Shown here in pieces: positions 1-7,956 of a stretch of DNA of 11,119 nt. This DNA comes from Chitinophagaceae bacterium. GTDB lineage: Bacteria; Bacteroidota; Bacteroidia; Chitinophagales; Chitinophagaceae. The notes below the pieces were generated by a model that searched no databases, was not told the DNA's origin, and saw only the letters and a program-made list of their open reading frames with translations. The DNA is taken from contig JAIPBY010000074.1 of assembly GCA_021738605.1 (NCBI GenBank), positions 1 through 11,119 of the forward strand. Direction: 5' to 3'. Every line of letters begins with the position of its first letter. Position 1 is the first letter of the stretch. The position numbers and the translations under genes were made by a program.

Positions 1-1822
1 TCCACTGGTCTGGTGCGTCAACCCGCAGCGTCCATCCCACCCTTTCTTTGGGTGTCATGTTCAATATGATCATCAACTCCTGGTCAGCATTTTTCGTCAT
101 CCTTCTAAAAGAAATCACAGATTCTTCACGGTGGTCCAGGTCATGCCAGGAAAATCCTTCCTGATGGTATTGTTGTTCATAGAGGGCTGGTTCCTGTTTT
201 AAAAGATGAGCCAATGCGCTAACACAAGCCTTCATTCCTGCATGGCTTTGATGTTCCAGGAGGTCCCACCTTAAAGAAGTTTTGTAATTCCATTCTTCTG
301 TTTGTGCAAATTCATTGCCCATGAAAAGGAGTTTTGCACCAGGATGAGCAAACATATAGGTATAAAGCAACCTTAAGTTGGCAAATTTCTGCCATTCATC
401 TCCTGGCATCTTATAAATCATGGGAGATTTTCCATGCACTACCTCATCGTGGCTGAGGGGAAGCATAAAATTCTCATCATGATAATACATCATGCTGAAT
501 GTCAACTGATTTTGCTGAAATTGCCTGTACAATGGATCCTGCTTGAAATAACGAAGGGTATCGTGCATCCACCCCATCATCCATTTCATTCCAAAACCCA
601 GCCCGTCTGCATACGTAGGCCTGGAAATACCGGGCCAATTGGTGGCTTCCTCCGCAATGGTTTGGACTCCGGTAAAATCCCGATAAACCATCTGGTTCAT
701 GTCTTTCAGAAAGGCAATGGCCTCAATATTGCCATTCCCCCCGAATTCATTGGGTTCCCATTCTCCTTCGTTTCTGGAATAATCCAGCTTTAGCATAGAA
801 GAAACAGCATCTACCCTCAGCCCATCTACATGAAATTTATCCAGCCAAAAACGGGCATTGCTGATCAGAAAAGACCTAACCTCTCCTCGCTTGTAATTGA
901 AAATATAACTGTTCCAGTCTGGATGATACCCTTTTCGCATGTCAGCATACTCGTAAGTATGCGTCCCGTCAAACATAAAAAGCCCATGGCTGTCGTAAGG
1001 GAAATGGGATGGCACCCAATCAAGGATTACTCCTATGCCTTCCTGGTGAAAAAAATCAATCATGGCCATGAATTCCTCCGGATTGCCAAACCGGGAAGTG
1101 GGTGCAAAGTAACCTGTGCCTTGATAACCCCAGCTACCATCAAATGGATACTCCATCACAGGCATCAACTCCACATGCGTGAATCCCATCTGTTTTACAT
1201 AAGGAACCAAGCGTTGGGCAATTTGCCAATAGCTGAAATAGGATTCCTCATCAAAAGGATCGGGTCTCATCCAACTGGCCAGGTGTACTTCATATACTGA
1301 ATAGGGAGATTTTAATGAATTGTGGTTTTCTCTAGTATCCATCCACTGTAAGTCCTTCCAATCATATTCAAAATTCCAGGTGATGCTGGCGGTAAGCGGT
1401 TTCTTCTCCCAAAAATGAGCGTAGGGATCGCCCTTTTGAATAATTTTTCCTTCAAAACCATGGATGGAGTATTTGTATACCTCTCCCCTCTTACAATTGG
1501 GAATAAACCCTTCCCAGATACCAGATTTATCCAATCTGACAAACAGTGGATGAATTCCATCTTTCCAGTTGTTGAAATTCCCTACAATGCTAATCCTCGT
1601 TGCATTGGGTGCCCAAACGGCAAAATAGGTACCCGGTGTTCCTAAAACATCTATTTGTTTGTTTCCAAAAAATTGATAGGCATTGTAAAGGGTGCCCTGT
1701 TGAAAATTGTTGATCGTCTCTTCAGAAAATAAAGAATAGTTCCAGACTGGTCCGGAAGTTTCAATAAAATGAACTTCTTCATAAGGTTTTGGACTATTCT
1801 CTTTTTCTTTGGAATGATGCAT
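1..1822 (-). CDS. glgB: 1,4-alpha-glucan branching enzyme GlgB (3' end outside window)
   Basis: Cytoplasmic GH13 enzyme that cuts alpha-1,4 chains and rejoins them through alpha-1,6 bonds to branch glycogen. I translated 607 codons with no stop from the ATG at 1822 to the left edge. A short leader of about 40 residues is followed by a CBM48-like beta module (FAVWAPNATRISIVGNFNNW) and the catalytic barrel. The active-site residues are visible: nucleophile Asp338 in GLRVDAV, acid/base Glu391 in IAEEAT, and Asp459 in LSHDEVVHGK. Their spacing of 53 and 68 residues equals that of E. coli D405/E458/D526. The nucleophile lies 67 residues nearer the N-terminus than in E. coli, so the extra N1 domain of the long GlgB class is absent. 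By comparison with E. coli, some 40-60 C-terminal residues are probably missing. The start is 9 bp after the stop of the upstream hydrolase, so the two are very likely cotranscribed. Family assignment is secure. Confidence 0.96.
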   Translation of the reverse strand, partial: MHHSKEKENSPKPYEEVHFIETSGPVWNYSLFSEETINNFQQGTLYNAYQFFGNKQIDVLGTPGTYFAVWAPNATRISIVGNFNNWKDGIHPLFVRLDKSGIWEGFIPNCKRGEVYKYSIHGFEGKIIQKGDPYAHFWEKKPLTASITWNFEYDWKDLQWMDTRENHNSLKSPYSVYEVHLASWMRPDPFDEESYFSYWQIAQRLVPYVKQMGFTHVELMPVMEYPFDGSWGYQGTGYFAPTSRFGNPEEFMAMIDFFHQEGIGVILDWVPSHFPYDSHGLFMFDGTHTYEYADMRKGYHPDWNSYIFNYKRGEVRSFLISNARFWLDKFHVDGLRVDAVSSMLKLDYSRNEGEWEPNEFGGNGNIEAIAFLKDMNQMVYRDFTGVQTIAEEATNWPGISRPTYADGLGFGMKWMMGWMHDTLRYFKQDPLYRQFQQNQLTFSMMYYHDENFMLPLSHDEVVHGKSPMIYKMPGDEWQKFANLRLLYTYMFAHPGAKLLFMGNEFAQTEEWNYKTSLRWDLLEHQSHAGMKACVSALAHLLKQEPALYEQQYHQEGFSWHDLDHREESVISFRRMTKNADQELMIILNMTPKERVGWTLRVDAPDQW

Positions 1823-1831
1823 TCAACTGGA

Positions 1832-3703
1832 TTAATTCTTCAATTCAAATATCTGAAATGACTTTGAAGGAATAACTATTCTAGATGGTTTTGTGATAAC
1901 ATTACCAGTCATGGCATTGACCAGACCTGTAGTTCCGGTCAAGACTTCATTGAAACGATCCATTGAAATTGGAACATCTTCTGCTGATGTATTGACAAGA
2001 CACATGATTTTTTGTTTTTCATGCAACCTGAAATATACATAGACGCCATTTTGTGGAATGTATTGCTTAAGGGTTCCTTGTTTGATGGCTGGGCTGTTCT
2101 TCCTGAAGTTGGCCAATTGTTTAAAATACGAAAAAGCCTCCATTTCTTTCGGAGCTAGAGAAGAACTGTTGAATTTATTGATGGTGTCAGCAGACCAACC
2201 ACCCGGAAAATCCTTTCTTACTGCTGCATCATTAGGATCCTTGTAGTTCTTCATGAGGATTTCAGTACCATAATACACTTGCGGAATTCCGCGCATGGTC
2301 AGCAACAAGCCAAGGCCCATCTTGTATTTGGCCAGGTCTTCACCCACCATGGAGTAAAACCTGTTCATGTCATGATTGTCCAGGAATATGCAGTTGGTCA
2401 TGGGATCCTTGTAGAGCAGGTCTTGAGCCAGGGTCATGTACACCTTGGTGATGCCTTCCGTCCATCCAAATGGCTGGTTCAGGCCATCATAAAGGGCATT
2501 GCTCAGCGGGAAATCTGTTACCCCTTTGATTTGGTGTTTGAATGGCGCATTGATGTTGTTTTGGGTGAAATAGGCACTGGCAGCAACGGTATTTGTCCAG
2601 GCTTCACCAAATACTGTCAATGAAGGAAACTCATTGAGAAGTGCTGCATTGATGGTGTTCAGGAAATTTTCATCACAATATTTGTAGGTATCAACCCTCC
2701 ACCCATCAATGCCAAATTCTTCAGTAGACCATATATTGCTTTGAATCACAAAATTGGCACAATAAGGATTCGCCAAGTTGAGGTCTGGAAGGTGTGGAAC
2801 AAACCAACCACCAATCATGCTTTTCTTCTCAGATGGGGCAGCATAGGGATCAATGAAAACTTCTTCCCTGTGGTTGGCTCCTGTATATGATGGCCATTGG
2901 TTAAGCCAGTCTTTCATGGGCAAATCCAGCACAGTATGGTGAAAGGATCCAACATGGTTATACACAGCATCCTGGATTATTTTTAACCCTTTCTCATGTG
3001 CAATCTTTACCAGATTTCGGTATCCATCATTTCCTCCAAATCGTTTGTCAACTTTATAATGATCCGTAATCCAGTAACCATGATAACCACTCATCACCCA
3101 CTGGTTTTCCTGCATTTTGGGCATGTTGTTTTCCAAAATAGGTGTCATCCAAATGGAGGTGATACCAATATTCTTCAGATAGTCAAGTTTTGATACAACC
3201 CCAGCCAAATCACCACCATGCCTGGCATAGGGATTGTTTCTGTCAGAAGAATTGTCCCTGAGATCATCAAATTGATCATTACTCGGGTCTGCATTGGCAA
3301 ATCGGTCGGGCATGATCAGATAAATGAGATCAGATGCGTTGACGCCCTGGTGTTTTGCACCACCCAGGGATTTATTCCTTGGTTTCAGTTCATACCCAAA
3401 ACTTTTTCCATTGGAAAAACTGAACCTGAATTTTCCAGGTTGTGCATTGGGTAGAATGACGAGATCAATGAATGCGTAATGTTTGTTTTCAGGCTGAGAT
3501 ACTTTAACTACACGAAGACCAATACCATCTACTTTTACGGATTGGGGCAAATCCTGATCAGTGTACACCATTAGCTGAAGCTTGTTGCTCTTCATTCCAA
3601 CCCACCAATGGGTTGGGTAAACATTGATGGCTTCAACGGCAAATGAAATTGAAGAAAGCAATACGAACAAGAAGGATAAAAAAAACAGTCTGGTTGATTG
3701 CAT
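1832..3703 (-). CDS. Exported GH13 alpha-glucan hydrolase (cyclomaltodextrinase/neopullulanase type, SusA-like)
   Basis: Predicted periplasmic alpha-amylase-family enzyme releasing maltose or short maltodextrins. I start it at the ATG at 3703 (623 residues), 1 bp after the upstream permease stop. A longer reading from 3754 adds 17 residues overlapping the permease and buries the signal peptide. From the chosen start, residues 1-25 are a classic signal peptide (MQSTRLFFLSFLFVLLSS, then small residues before cleavage) with no lipobox cysteine, so a soluble periplasmic protein is expected. The N-terminal beta domain (INVYPTHWWVGMKSNKLQL) resembles the N-domain of cyclomaltodextrinases. The GH13 motifs follow: DAVYNH at about 245, nucleophile Asp338 in GWRVDTYKY, acid/base Glu367 in FGEAWTN, and Asp445 in FLDNHDMNRF. 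A C-terminal beta domain ends the protein. Exact specificity (starch, pullulan or cyclodextrin) cannot be read from sequence. Permease and branching enzyme flank it closely, implying one operon. Confidence 0.93.
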   Translation of the reverse strand: MQSTRLFFLSFLFVLLSSISFAVEAINVYPTHWWVGMKSNKLQLMVYTDQDLPQSVKVDGIGLRVVKVSQPENKHYAFIDLVILPNAQPGKFRFSFSNGKSFGYELKPRNKSLGGAKHQGVNASDLIYLIMPDRFANADPSNDQFDDLRDNSSDRNNPYARHGGDLAGVVSKLDYLKNIGITSIWMTPILENNMPKMQENQWVMSGYHGYWITDHYKVDKRFGGNDGYRNLVKIAHEKGLKIIQDAVYNHVGSFHHTVLDLPMKDWLNQWPSYTGANHREEVFIDPYAAPSEKKSMIGGWFVPHLPDLNLANPYCANFVIQSNIWSTEEFGIDGWRVDTYKYCDENFLNTINAALLNEFPSLTVFGEAWTNTVAASAYFTQNNINAPFKHQIKGVTDFPLSNALYDGLNQPFGWTEGITKVYMTLAQDLLYKDPMTNCIFLDNHDMNRFYSMVGEDLAKYKMGLGLLLTMRGIPQVYYGTEILMKNYKDPNDAAVRKDFPGGWSADTINKFNSSSLAPKEMEAFSYFKQLANFRKNSPAIKQGTLKQYIPQNGVYVYFRLHEKQKIMCLVNTSAEDVPISMDRFNEVLTGTTGLVNAMTGNVITKPSRIVIPSKSFQIFELKN

Positions 3704-3704
3704 A

Positions 3705-5039
3705 TCAGTTTTTTTCTTCTTTAACAATAAGAGCACAAATAATACCAGCAGCAATCAGCAAGATCCCTCCAATGGTTACAGCCGCTAAACGGTCATTGTT
3801 CAGAAAATTTTCCATGATGCTGCCAAAACTCAGTGATGCTATGATTTCTGGAAGAACAATGAAAAAATTGAAGATACCCATGTAAATACCCATTTTTTGT
3901 GGAGGTATGCTTCCAGCAAGGATGGTATAGGGCATTGAAAGGATGGATGCCCATGCAATCCCAACCATGCCCATTGAAATGTAGAGCATGTTTGCTTGTT
4001 CTATCATGTTGACAGAAATCAACCCTATCCCACCAATAAGAAGACAGATGGTATGGGTGAATTTTTTTCCAATTTTTGAGACAATAAATGGAATGGAAAA
4101 GGCAAAAACAAAGGTTACCAGGTTGAGGATGGCAGAGGTTGCATTGGCAAGCTCCAAACCCTCTGTAAACCTGAGGGATGCAACAGAACCCTCGGCGGCT
4201 TTGGCATCACCACCAAAAATATTGACAGCTACCCCAGTGCTATAATAAAACCACATCAGGAAAAGACCAGGCCAGGTAAGAAACTGAACCAGGGCCAATC
4301 GTTTCATTTGGGCGGGCATGTTGATGATGGCATCAAAAATCTCCTGGAAAATATTGCCGTTGTCTTGTACCAACTGGTTTTCATCTGGTGGATATTCCCT
4401 GCTTTTGAAAACAGTAACAAGTACTGCAATCAGAAAAACAGCAGCGCCTATATAAAAAGACCAAACAATGTTTTCCGGTATACCACCATTGATTTTTTTT
4501 CTGGAAATGCCAAACCAATCGACCAGTAATGTCGGAAGAAATCCGGCAATAAACGATGCAGCACCAATAAACATGCTTTGCATGGCGTAGCCAAATGAAC
4601 GTTGTTTATCATTGAGGTTATCGGCAACAAAAGCCCTGAAAGGCTCCATGGACACATTGATGCAGGAATCCAAAATCCAAAGCGTTCCTGCAGCCATCCA
4701 AACGGTAGGCGAATTGGGCATGAAAAATAGTGCAGCTGAACTTAGAATGGCTCCTATCAAAAAATAAGGTCTTCTCCTTCCCCATTTTGGGTGCCAGGTT
4801 CGATCACTCAGATATCCTATGATGGGTTGTACAAGGAGGCCTGTCATCGGTGCTGCCAACCAAAGTCCGGGAATTGCTTCAGGTTTTGCGCCAAGGAACT
4901 CATAAATGGCACTCATATTGCCCATCTGCAGGCTCCATCCAAACTGGATGCCAAAAAAGCCAAAACACATGTTCCAGATCTGCCAAAAACCGAGTGAATG
5001 CTTACTCTTTTCTACAGTGGGAATTGTTGCATTTTGCAT
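3705..5039 (-). CDS. MFS sugar permease, SLC45/sucrose-maltose transporter-like
   Basis: Predicted inner-membrane sugar:proton symporter of the major facilitator superfamily. Hydrophobic segments fit about 12 helices. The loop after the second helix carries the signature GYLSDRTWHPKWGRRRPY (about residues 75-92), the charged motif of the SLC45 and plant sucrose carrier branch. The helix-4 region has LDSCINVSMEPFRAFVADN, also like that branch. I chose the ATG at 5039 (444 residues). The longer reading from 5075 would put a perfect palindrome inside the coding region and adds 12 residues (MCILHTLTNRFH) unlike the family. Given the exported alpha-glucan hydrolase starting 1 bp downstream, the likely cargo is maltose or short maltodextrins, taken from the periplasm to the cytoplasm. 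That is inference; sucrose or trehalose are alternatives. It is the first gene after an 85-bp gap. Confidence 0.88.
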   Translation of the reverse strand: MQNATIPTVEKSKHSLGFWQIWNMCFGFFGIQFGWSLQMGNMSAIYEFLGAKPEAIPGLWLAAPMTGLLVQPIIGYLSDRTWHPKWGRRRPYFLIGAILSSAALFFMPNSPTVWMAAGTLWILDSCINVSMEPFRAFVADNLNDKQRSFGYAMQSMFIGAASFIAGFLPTLLVDWFGISRKKINGGIPENIVWSFYIGAAVFLIAVLVTVFKSREYPPDENQLVQDNGNIFQEIFDAIINMPAQMKRLALVQFLTWPGLFLMWFYYSTGVAVNIFGGDAKAAEGSVASLRFTEGLELANATSAILNLVTFVFAFSIPFIVSKIGKKFTHTICLLIGGIGLISVNMIEQANMLYISMGMVGIAWASILSMPYTILAGSIPPQKMGIYMGIFNFFIVLPEIIASLSFGSIMENFLNNDRLAAVTIGGILLIAAGIICALIVKEEKN

Positions 5040-5057
5040 ATGAAAGCGATTGGTTAA

Positions 5058-5076
5058 TGTGTGTAAAATACACACA
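5058..5076. promoter_or_regulatory. Perfect inverted repeat, candidate operator for the permease-hydrolase-glgB genes
   Basis: The sequence is TGTGTGTA-AAA-TACACACA: two perfect 8-bp arms around a 3-bp A/T spacer. It lies 18 bp upstream of the permease ATG in the 85-bp gap after glgC. Such a position near the start of a transcript suits a repressor or activator site. The regulator is not in the window. The alternating GT/CA composition means it could also be a short dinucleotide tract that is palindromic by chance. It is not followed by a T run and is not a terminator. Confidence 0.45.
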
Positions 5077-5081
5077 CAACC

Positions 5082-5089
5082 TAAATATA
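5082..5089 (-). promoter_or_regulatory. Weak candidate -7 element (TATATTTA) upstream of the permease
   Basis: On the minus strand TATATTTA matches the Bacteroidota -7 consensus TAnnTTTG except at the last base. It lies just upstream of the palindrome, so transcription would start within or next to the repeat. The nearest TTTG (5105-5102) is only 12 bp away, too close for a normal -33 box. I see no better pair in this gap, so this is a tentative call. Confidence 0.2.
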
Positions 5090-5124
5090 CATAAAAGCTG
5101 ACAAATCAGTGGATGCGTGATATC

Positions 5125-6399
5125 TTAAATGACAAAACCATCAGGGATTACTGCCCCTTTTTTGACCACAACAATGCCTTCCTTGATAGAATAAAGCTGA
5201 TGTTCTGTATTGGCCAAATGTTTACCTCCATTGATGCGGACATCGTTGCCGATCCTGCAGTTTTTATCAATAATTGAATTTTTGATATAACAGCGTTCAC
5301 CAATACCGAGTTTGGGAAGTCCGTTGCTCACAGAGGTATTCATCTCATCCAAAGTTTCGTAAAAATCAGTACCCATGATATAGCAGCTCACAATGGTGGA
5401 GCCATAACCAATTCTTGTTCTGATGCCAAGCACAGAATTTTCTACCCTTGAAGCATTGATGATGCATCCTTCAGCAACAATGGTTTTCTCAAGCGTAGTC
5501 CCACTGATCTTTGCAGGAGGCAACATCCTTGCCCTGGTATAGATGGCTTTGTTGTTGTCAAACAGGTTGAATTCAGGTACATCCTGCGTAAGGGCCAGGT
5601 TGGCCTCAAAGAAAGAATGAATATTTCCGATATCGGTCCAATAGCCCTCGTACTGAAAGCTGACCACATTGTGCTTGCTGATGGAATAAGGAATGATCTC
5701 TTTGCCAAAATCGGTCGCATCCTTGATTTCTTCCTGAAGCAGATCGAACAAAACCTGTCGACCAAAGATATAGATGCCCATGCTAGCCAAGTAATTCCTG
5801 CCCTGTGTTTGCATGGCTTCGCCAGTATCGCTTACCCAATCAGACAGCAGTTCAGCCTTGGGTTTTTCAATAAAGGCTTCAATGATACCACCCTCTCCTT
5901 TTTTGAGGATGCCGAACTCAGTGGCTTCTTTGGCATTGACAGGAATAGTTGCTATTGAAATATCTGCCTTGCTGTTGACATGGTTGTTGATCATTTCCTG
6001 GAAATCCATCTGGTACAACTGGTCACCAGAAAGAATAAGGACATGGCTGAAATCCTGTTGGTTGATATGCCTCAGTGATTGCCTTACGGCATCTGCCGTA
6101 CCTTGAAACCAGGTAGGGTTATCAGGGGTTTGTTCAGCAGCGATGATGTCGACAAATGCTGAGCTGAACGCACTGAAATGGTATGTATTTTTGATATGTT
6201 TGTTCAACGAGGCAGAGTTGAACTGAGTCAACACATACATCCTTCCAATATTTGAATTCAGACAATTGGAAATGGGAATATCCACGAGCCTGTATTTGCC
6301 TGCAATCGGAACTGCAGGTTTGCTTCTGGTTGATGTCAAGGGAGACAATCTTGATCCTGCCCCTCCGCCGAGTATAACTGCTATTACGTTCTTGTCCAT
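5125..6399 (-). CDS. glgC: Glucose-1-phosphate adenylyltransferase (ADP-glucose pyrophosphorylase) GlgC
   Basis: Makes ADP-glucose from glucose-1-phosphate and ATP, the committed and usually allosteric step of glycogen synthesis, in the cytoplasm. The 424 residues match the usual length. The N-terminal nucleotidyltransferase domain shows GGGAGSRLSPLT (11-22), RSKPAVPIAGKYRLVDIPIS (25-44), WFQGTADAVRQ (97-107), LSGDQLYQMDF (123-133), FIEKPK (176-181) and YWTDIGNIHSFFEAN (253-267). The rest is a left-handed beta-helix region ending GIVVVKKGAVIPDGFVI. WFQGTADAVRQ and the C-terminal IDKNCRIG and GIVVVKKGA segments look more like the cyanobacterial and plant enzymes than E. coli GlgC, which has WYRGTADAV. 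This may bear on its effector. The start ATG at 6399 is 23 bp after glgA, indicating cotranscription. The next gene is 85 bp away. Confidence 0.97.
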   Translation of the reverse strand: MDKNVIAVILGGGAGSRLSPLTSTRSKPAVPIAGKYRLVDIPISNCLNSNIGRMYVLTQFNSASLNKHIKNTYHFSAFSSAFVDIIAAEQTPDNPTWFQGTADAVRQSLRHINQQDFSHVLILSGDQLYQMDFQEMINNHVNSKADISIATIPVNAKEATEFGILKKGEGGIIEAFIEKPKAELLSDWVSDTGEAMQTQGRNYLASMGIYIFGRQVLFDLLQEEIKDATDFGKEIIPYSISKHNVVSFQYEGYWTDIGNIHSFFEANLALTQDVPEFNLFDNNKAIYTRARMLPPAKISGTTLEKTIVAEGCIINASRVENSVLGIRTRIGYGSTIVSCYIMGTDFYETLDEMNTSVSNGLPKLGIGERCYIKNSIIDKNCRIGNDVRINGGKHLANTEHQLYSIKEGIVVVKKGAVIPDGFVI

Positions 6400-6422
6400 G
6401 TTCTGATTGAATATAGTCTAAT

Positions 6423-7850
6423 TTACTGAAAACTTTGGTAAAGGGAAACATATTCGGCTGCACTGCGATGCCAACTGAAGTCTAAGTCCATGATCTTTTC
6501 TCTGATACTGCGAAAAATTTCTTTTTGGTTGTAAAGAGAAACAGCACGGTAAATGCCATGGGTGATGTCTCCCACTGTAGCATCATTGTAGGTAATGCCA
6601 TATCCGCCGGGGTCGCCAACATCAATGACAGTGTCTTTGAGGCCACCTGTACTTCTCACTACTGGAATTGTGCCGTATCTCATGGCATATAGCTGGTTCA
6701 GGCCACAGGGTTCAACCCTGGATGGCATGACAAGAAAATCAGCGCCAGCATACATTTGGTGGCTCAGTGTTTCATCATAACCAATGAAAACATTGTAATC
6801 AGCCTGGGCAATAGATTGTAGCATTGTCAACTGGGATTCTGTTGCTGCATTTCCATTGCCCAACACCAGAAAATTCATCTTTCTTCCAATGAATTTGAAA
6901 CTGTCTGCAATGGCCTGTGGCAGCAGGTCTGCACCTTTTTCTCCAACCAACCTGCCGATAAAAATAAAAAGTGGCTTTTGGGGATCCAATCCGAATCTTT
7001 CACAGAGGATACCCTTGTTCTTTTCCTTACCGGCCTCAGCGTCTTGGACTGAGAAATGTTCAGTCAGGTATTTGTCATTTTCTGGATTCCAAACGGTGTA
7101 ATCAATGCCGTTCAAAATACCTGTGCATTTGCCTTTTTCATATTCGAACAGCGGTTCCAAACCATTGCTCATGTGCCTTAGTTCATGGAGATAGGAATTG
7201 CTTACCGTAGTAACTTTCCAGGAGCATTTGATGCCTGATGCCAAAGGATTGATGCTACCCTTCCACTCTAGTAACCCTCTTTTCCAGCTGTCCCATTGGG
7301 GAATATACAATGTCTTTTCCCAGCTGAAAGATCCTTGGTACTGTGCATTGTGAATGGTTAAAACTGTAGGGATATATTGGAGTCTTTTGAATGCATAACA
7401 ATGTTGCATCATGAAAGGGACAAGAGCCGCATGGTGATCGTGCACATGAACCACTTGTGGCAGTGCATTCCATGTATTCATCCAATGAACTGCTGCAATC
7501 TGAAAAGCAGAGAAGCGCTCCGTATCGTCTTCGTAACCATAGACCTTTTCCCTGTCTAGCAAACCATTGATGTCGATCAGAAACAATTCAAAACCCTGTA
7601 CATTGGTCTTTTCTTTGATTACTGTATAATCAAACCACCAATGGCCAAGATTGGTGGATGCCTTGTGCACCACTTCCCAGTCATGAGCATATAAATAGGG
7701 TGTCCTGTACATGGGCATGAGTACTTTGGAATGATGTCCCAATTCGTTTTGAAATCGAGGAAGGGAACCCACTACATCACCCAGGCCACCAGCCTTCGCT
7801 ACAGGATAACATTCAGCACTTATATGTATGATGTCCATCTTGGCTTGCAT
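6423..7850 (-). CDS. glgA: Glycogen synthase GlgA (GT5 family)
   Basis: Transfers glucose from ADP-glucose to growing alpha-1,4 glucan chains in the cytoplasm. The N-terminal Rossmann domain opens with HISAECYPVAKAGGLGDVVG, including the KxGGL motif (Lys19 from the chosen start). Further family motifs are HVHDHHAALVPFM (about 137-149), TIHNAQYQG, NGIDYTVWNP (about 247-256), the phosphate-binding GRLVGEKGADL (Arg300, Lys305) and PSRVEPCGLNQLYAMRYG with the conserved Glu380. The length is 475 residues, normal for the family. Starts in frame are GTG 7871, ATG 7850 and ATG 7838. I chose 7850 because the A-rich stretch just upstream (TTTAAAAAAATCA) resembles Bacteroidota leaders; 7838 gives nearly the same protein. 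It is the first gene of the minus-strand block, divergent from the permease at 7957. Confidence 0.96.
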   Translation of the reverse strand: MQAKMDIIHISAECYPVAKAGGLGDVVGSLPRFQNELGHHSKVLMPMYRTPYLYAHDWEVVHKASTNLGHWWFDYTVIKEKTNVQGFELFLIDINGLLDREKVYGYEDDTERFSAFQIAAVHWMNTWNALPQVVHVHDHHAALVPFMMQHCYAFKRLQYIPTVLTIHNAQYQGSFSWEKTLYIPQWDSWKRGLLEWKGSINPLASGIKCSWKVTTVSNSYLHELRHMSNGLEPLFEYEKGKCTGILNGIDYTVWNPENDKYLTEHFSVQDAEAGKEKNKGILCERFGLDPQKPLFIFIGRLVGEKGADLLPQAIADSFKFIGRKMNFLVLGNGNAATESQLTMLQSIAQADYNVFIGYDETLSHQMYAGADFLVMPSRVEPCGLNQLYAMRYGTIPVVRSTGGLKDTVIDVGDPGGYGITYNDATVGDITHGIYRAVSLYNQKEIFRSIREKIMDLDFSWHRSAAEYVSLYQSFQ

Positions 7851-7903
7851 TGATTTTTTTAAATTTAGCACTAAAACAGTTCTGATTGTTGATAACTAAA
7901 AGT

Positions 7904-7932
7904 TTTGTAGGTAAATAAATATAATTATTTTG
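7904..7932 (+). promoter_or_regulatory. Candidate promoter for the plus-strand sugar permease
   Basis: TTTG at 7904-7907 is separated by 18 bp from TATTTTG at 7926-7932. This resembles the Bacteroidota pattern of TTTG, then about 19 bp, then TAnnTTTG, with one base missing in the second box. Transcription would begin near 7939, leaving a leader of about 18 nt before the ATG at 7957. Based on pattern only. Confidence 0.35.
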
Positions 7933-7948
7933 AGCCCTCATAAAACAA
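7916..7948 (-). promoter_or_regulatory. Candidate promoter for glgA and glgC
   Basis: On the minus strand TTG (7948-7946) lies 22 bp before TATATTTA (7923-7916), one mismatch from TAnnTTTG. Transcription would begin near 7909, giving a leader of about 60 nt before the glgA ATG at 7850. It overlaps the opposing candidate promoter, so the two directions might compete. AT-rich DNA gives such matches by chance, hence the low score. Confidence 0.25.
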
Positions 7949-7956
7949 CCTTCCAT

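Noticed and set aside
434..1645. Plus-strand and other-frame open frames of 76-156 codons inside the glgB region
   Set aside because: They lie antisense to or out of frame with an unbroken GlgB reading frame with all catalytic residues; their translations have no recognisable domains.
5092..5110. Possible hairpin CTGA-TTTG-TCAG followed by CTTTT on the minus strand after glgC, as a terminator
   Set aside because: Only four base pairs and a broken T run; too weak to call.
5442..5958. Open frames of about 107-113 codons on both strands within glgC
   Set aside because: Shadows of the intact glgC frame with no family features.
7868..7910. Two similar motifs (ACTAAAACAGTT and ACTAAAAGTTTTG) as a direct-repeat operator upstream of glgA
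   Set aside because: Imperfect and AT-rich; similarity is within what chance gives in such a leader.
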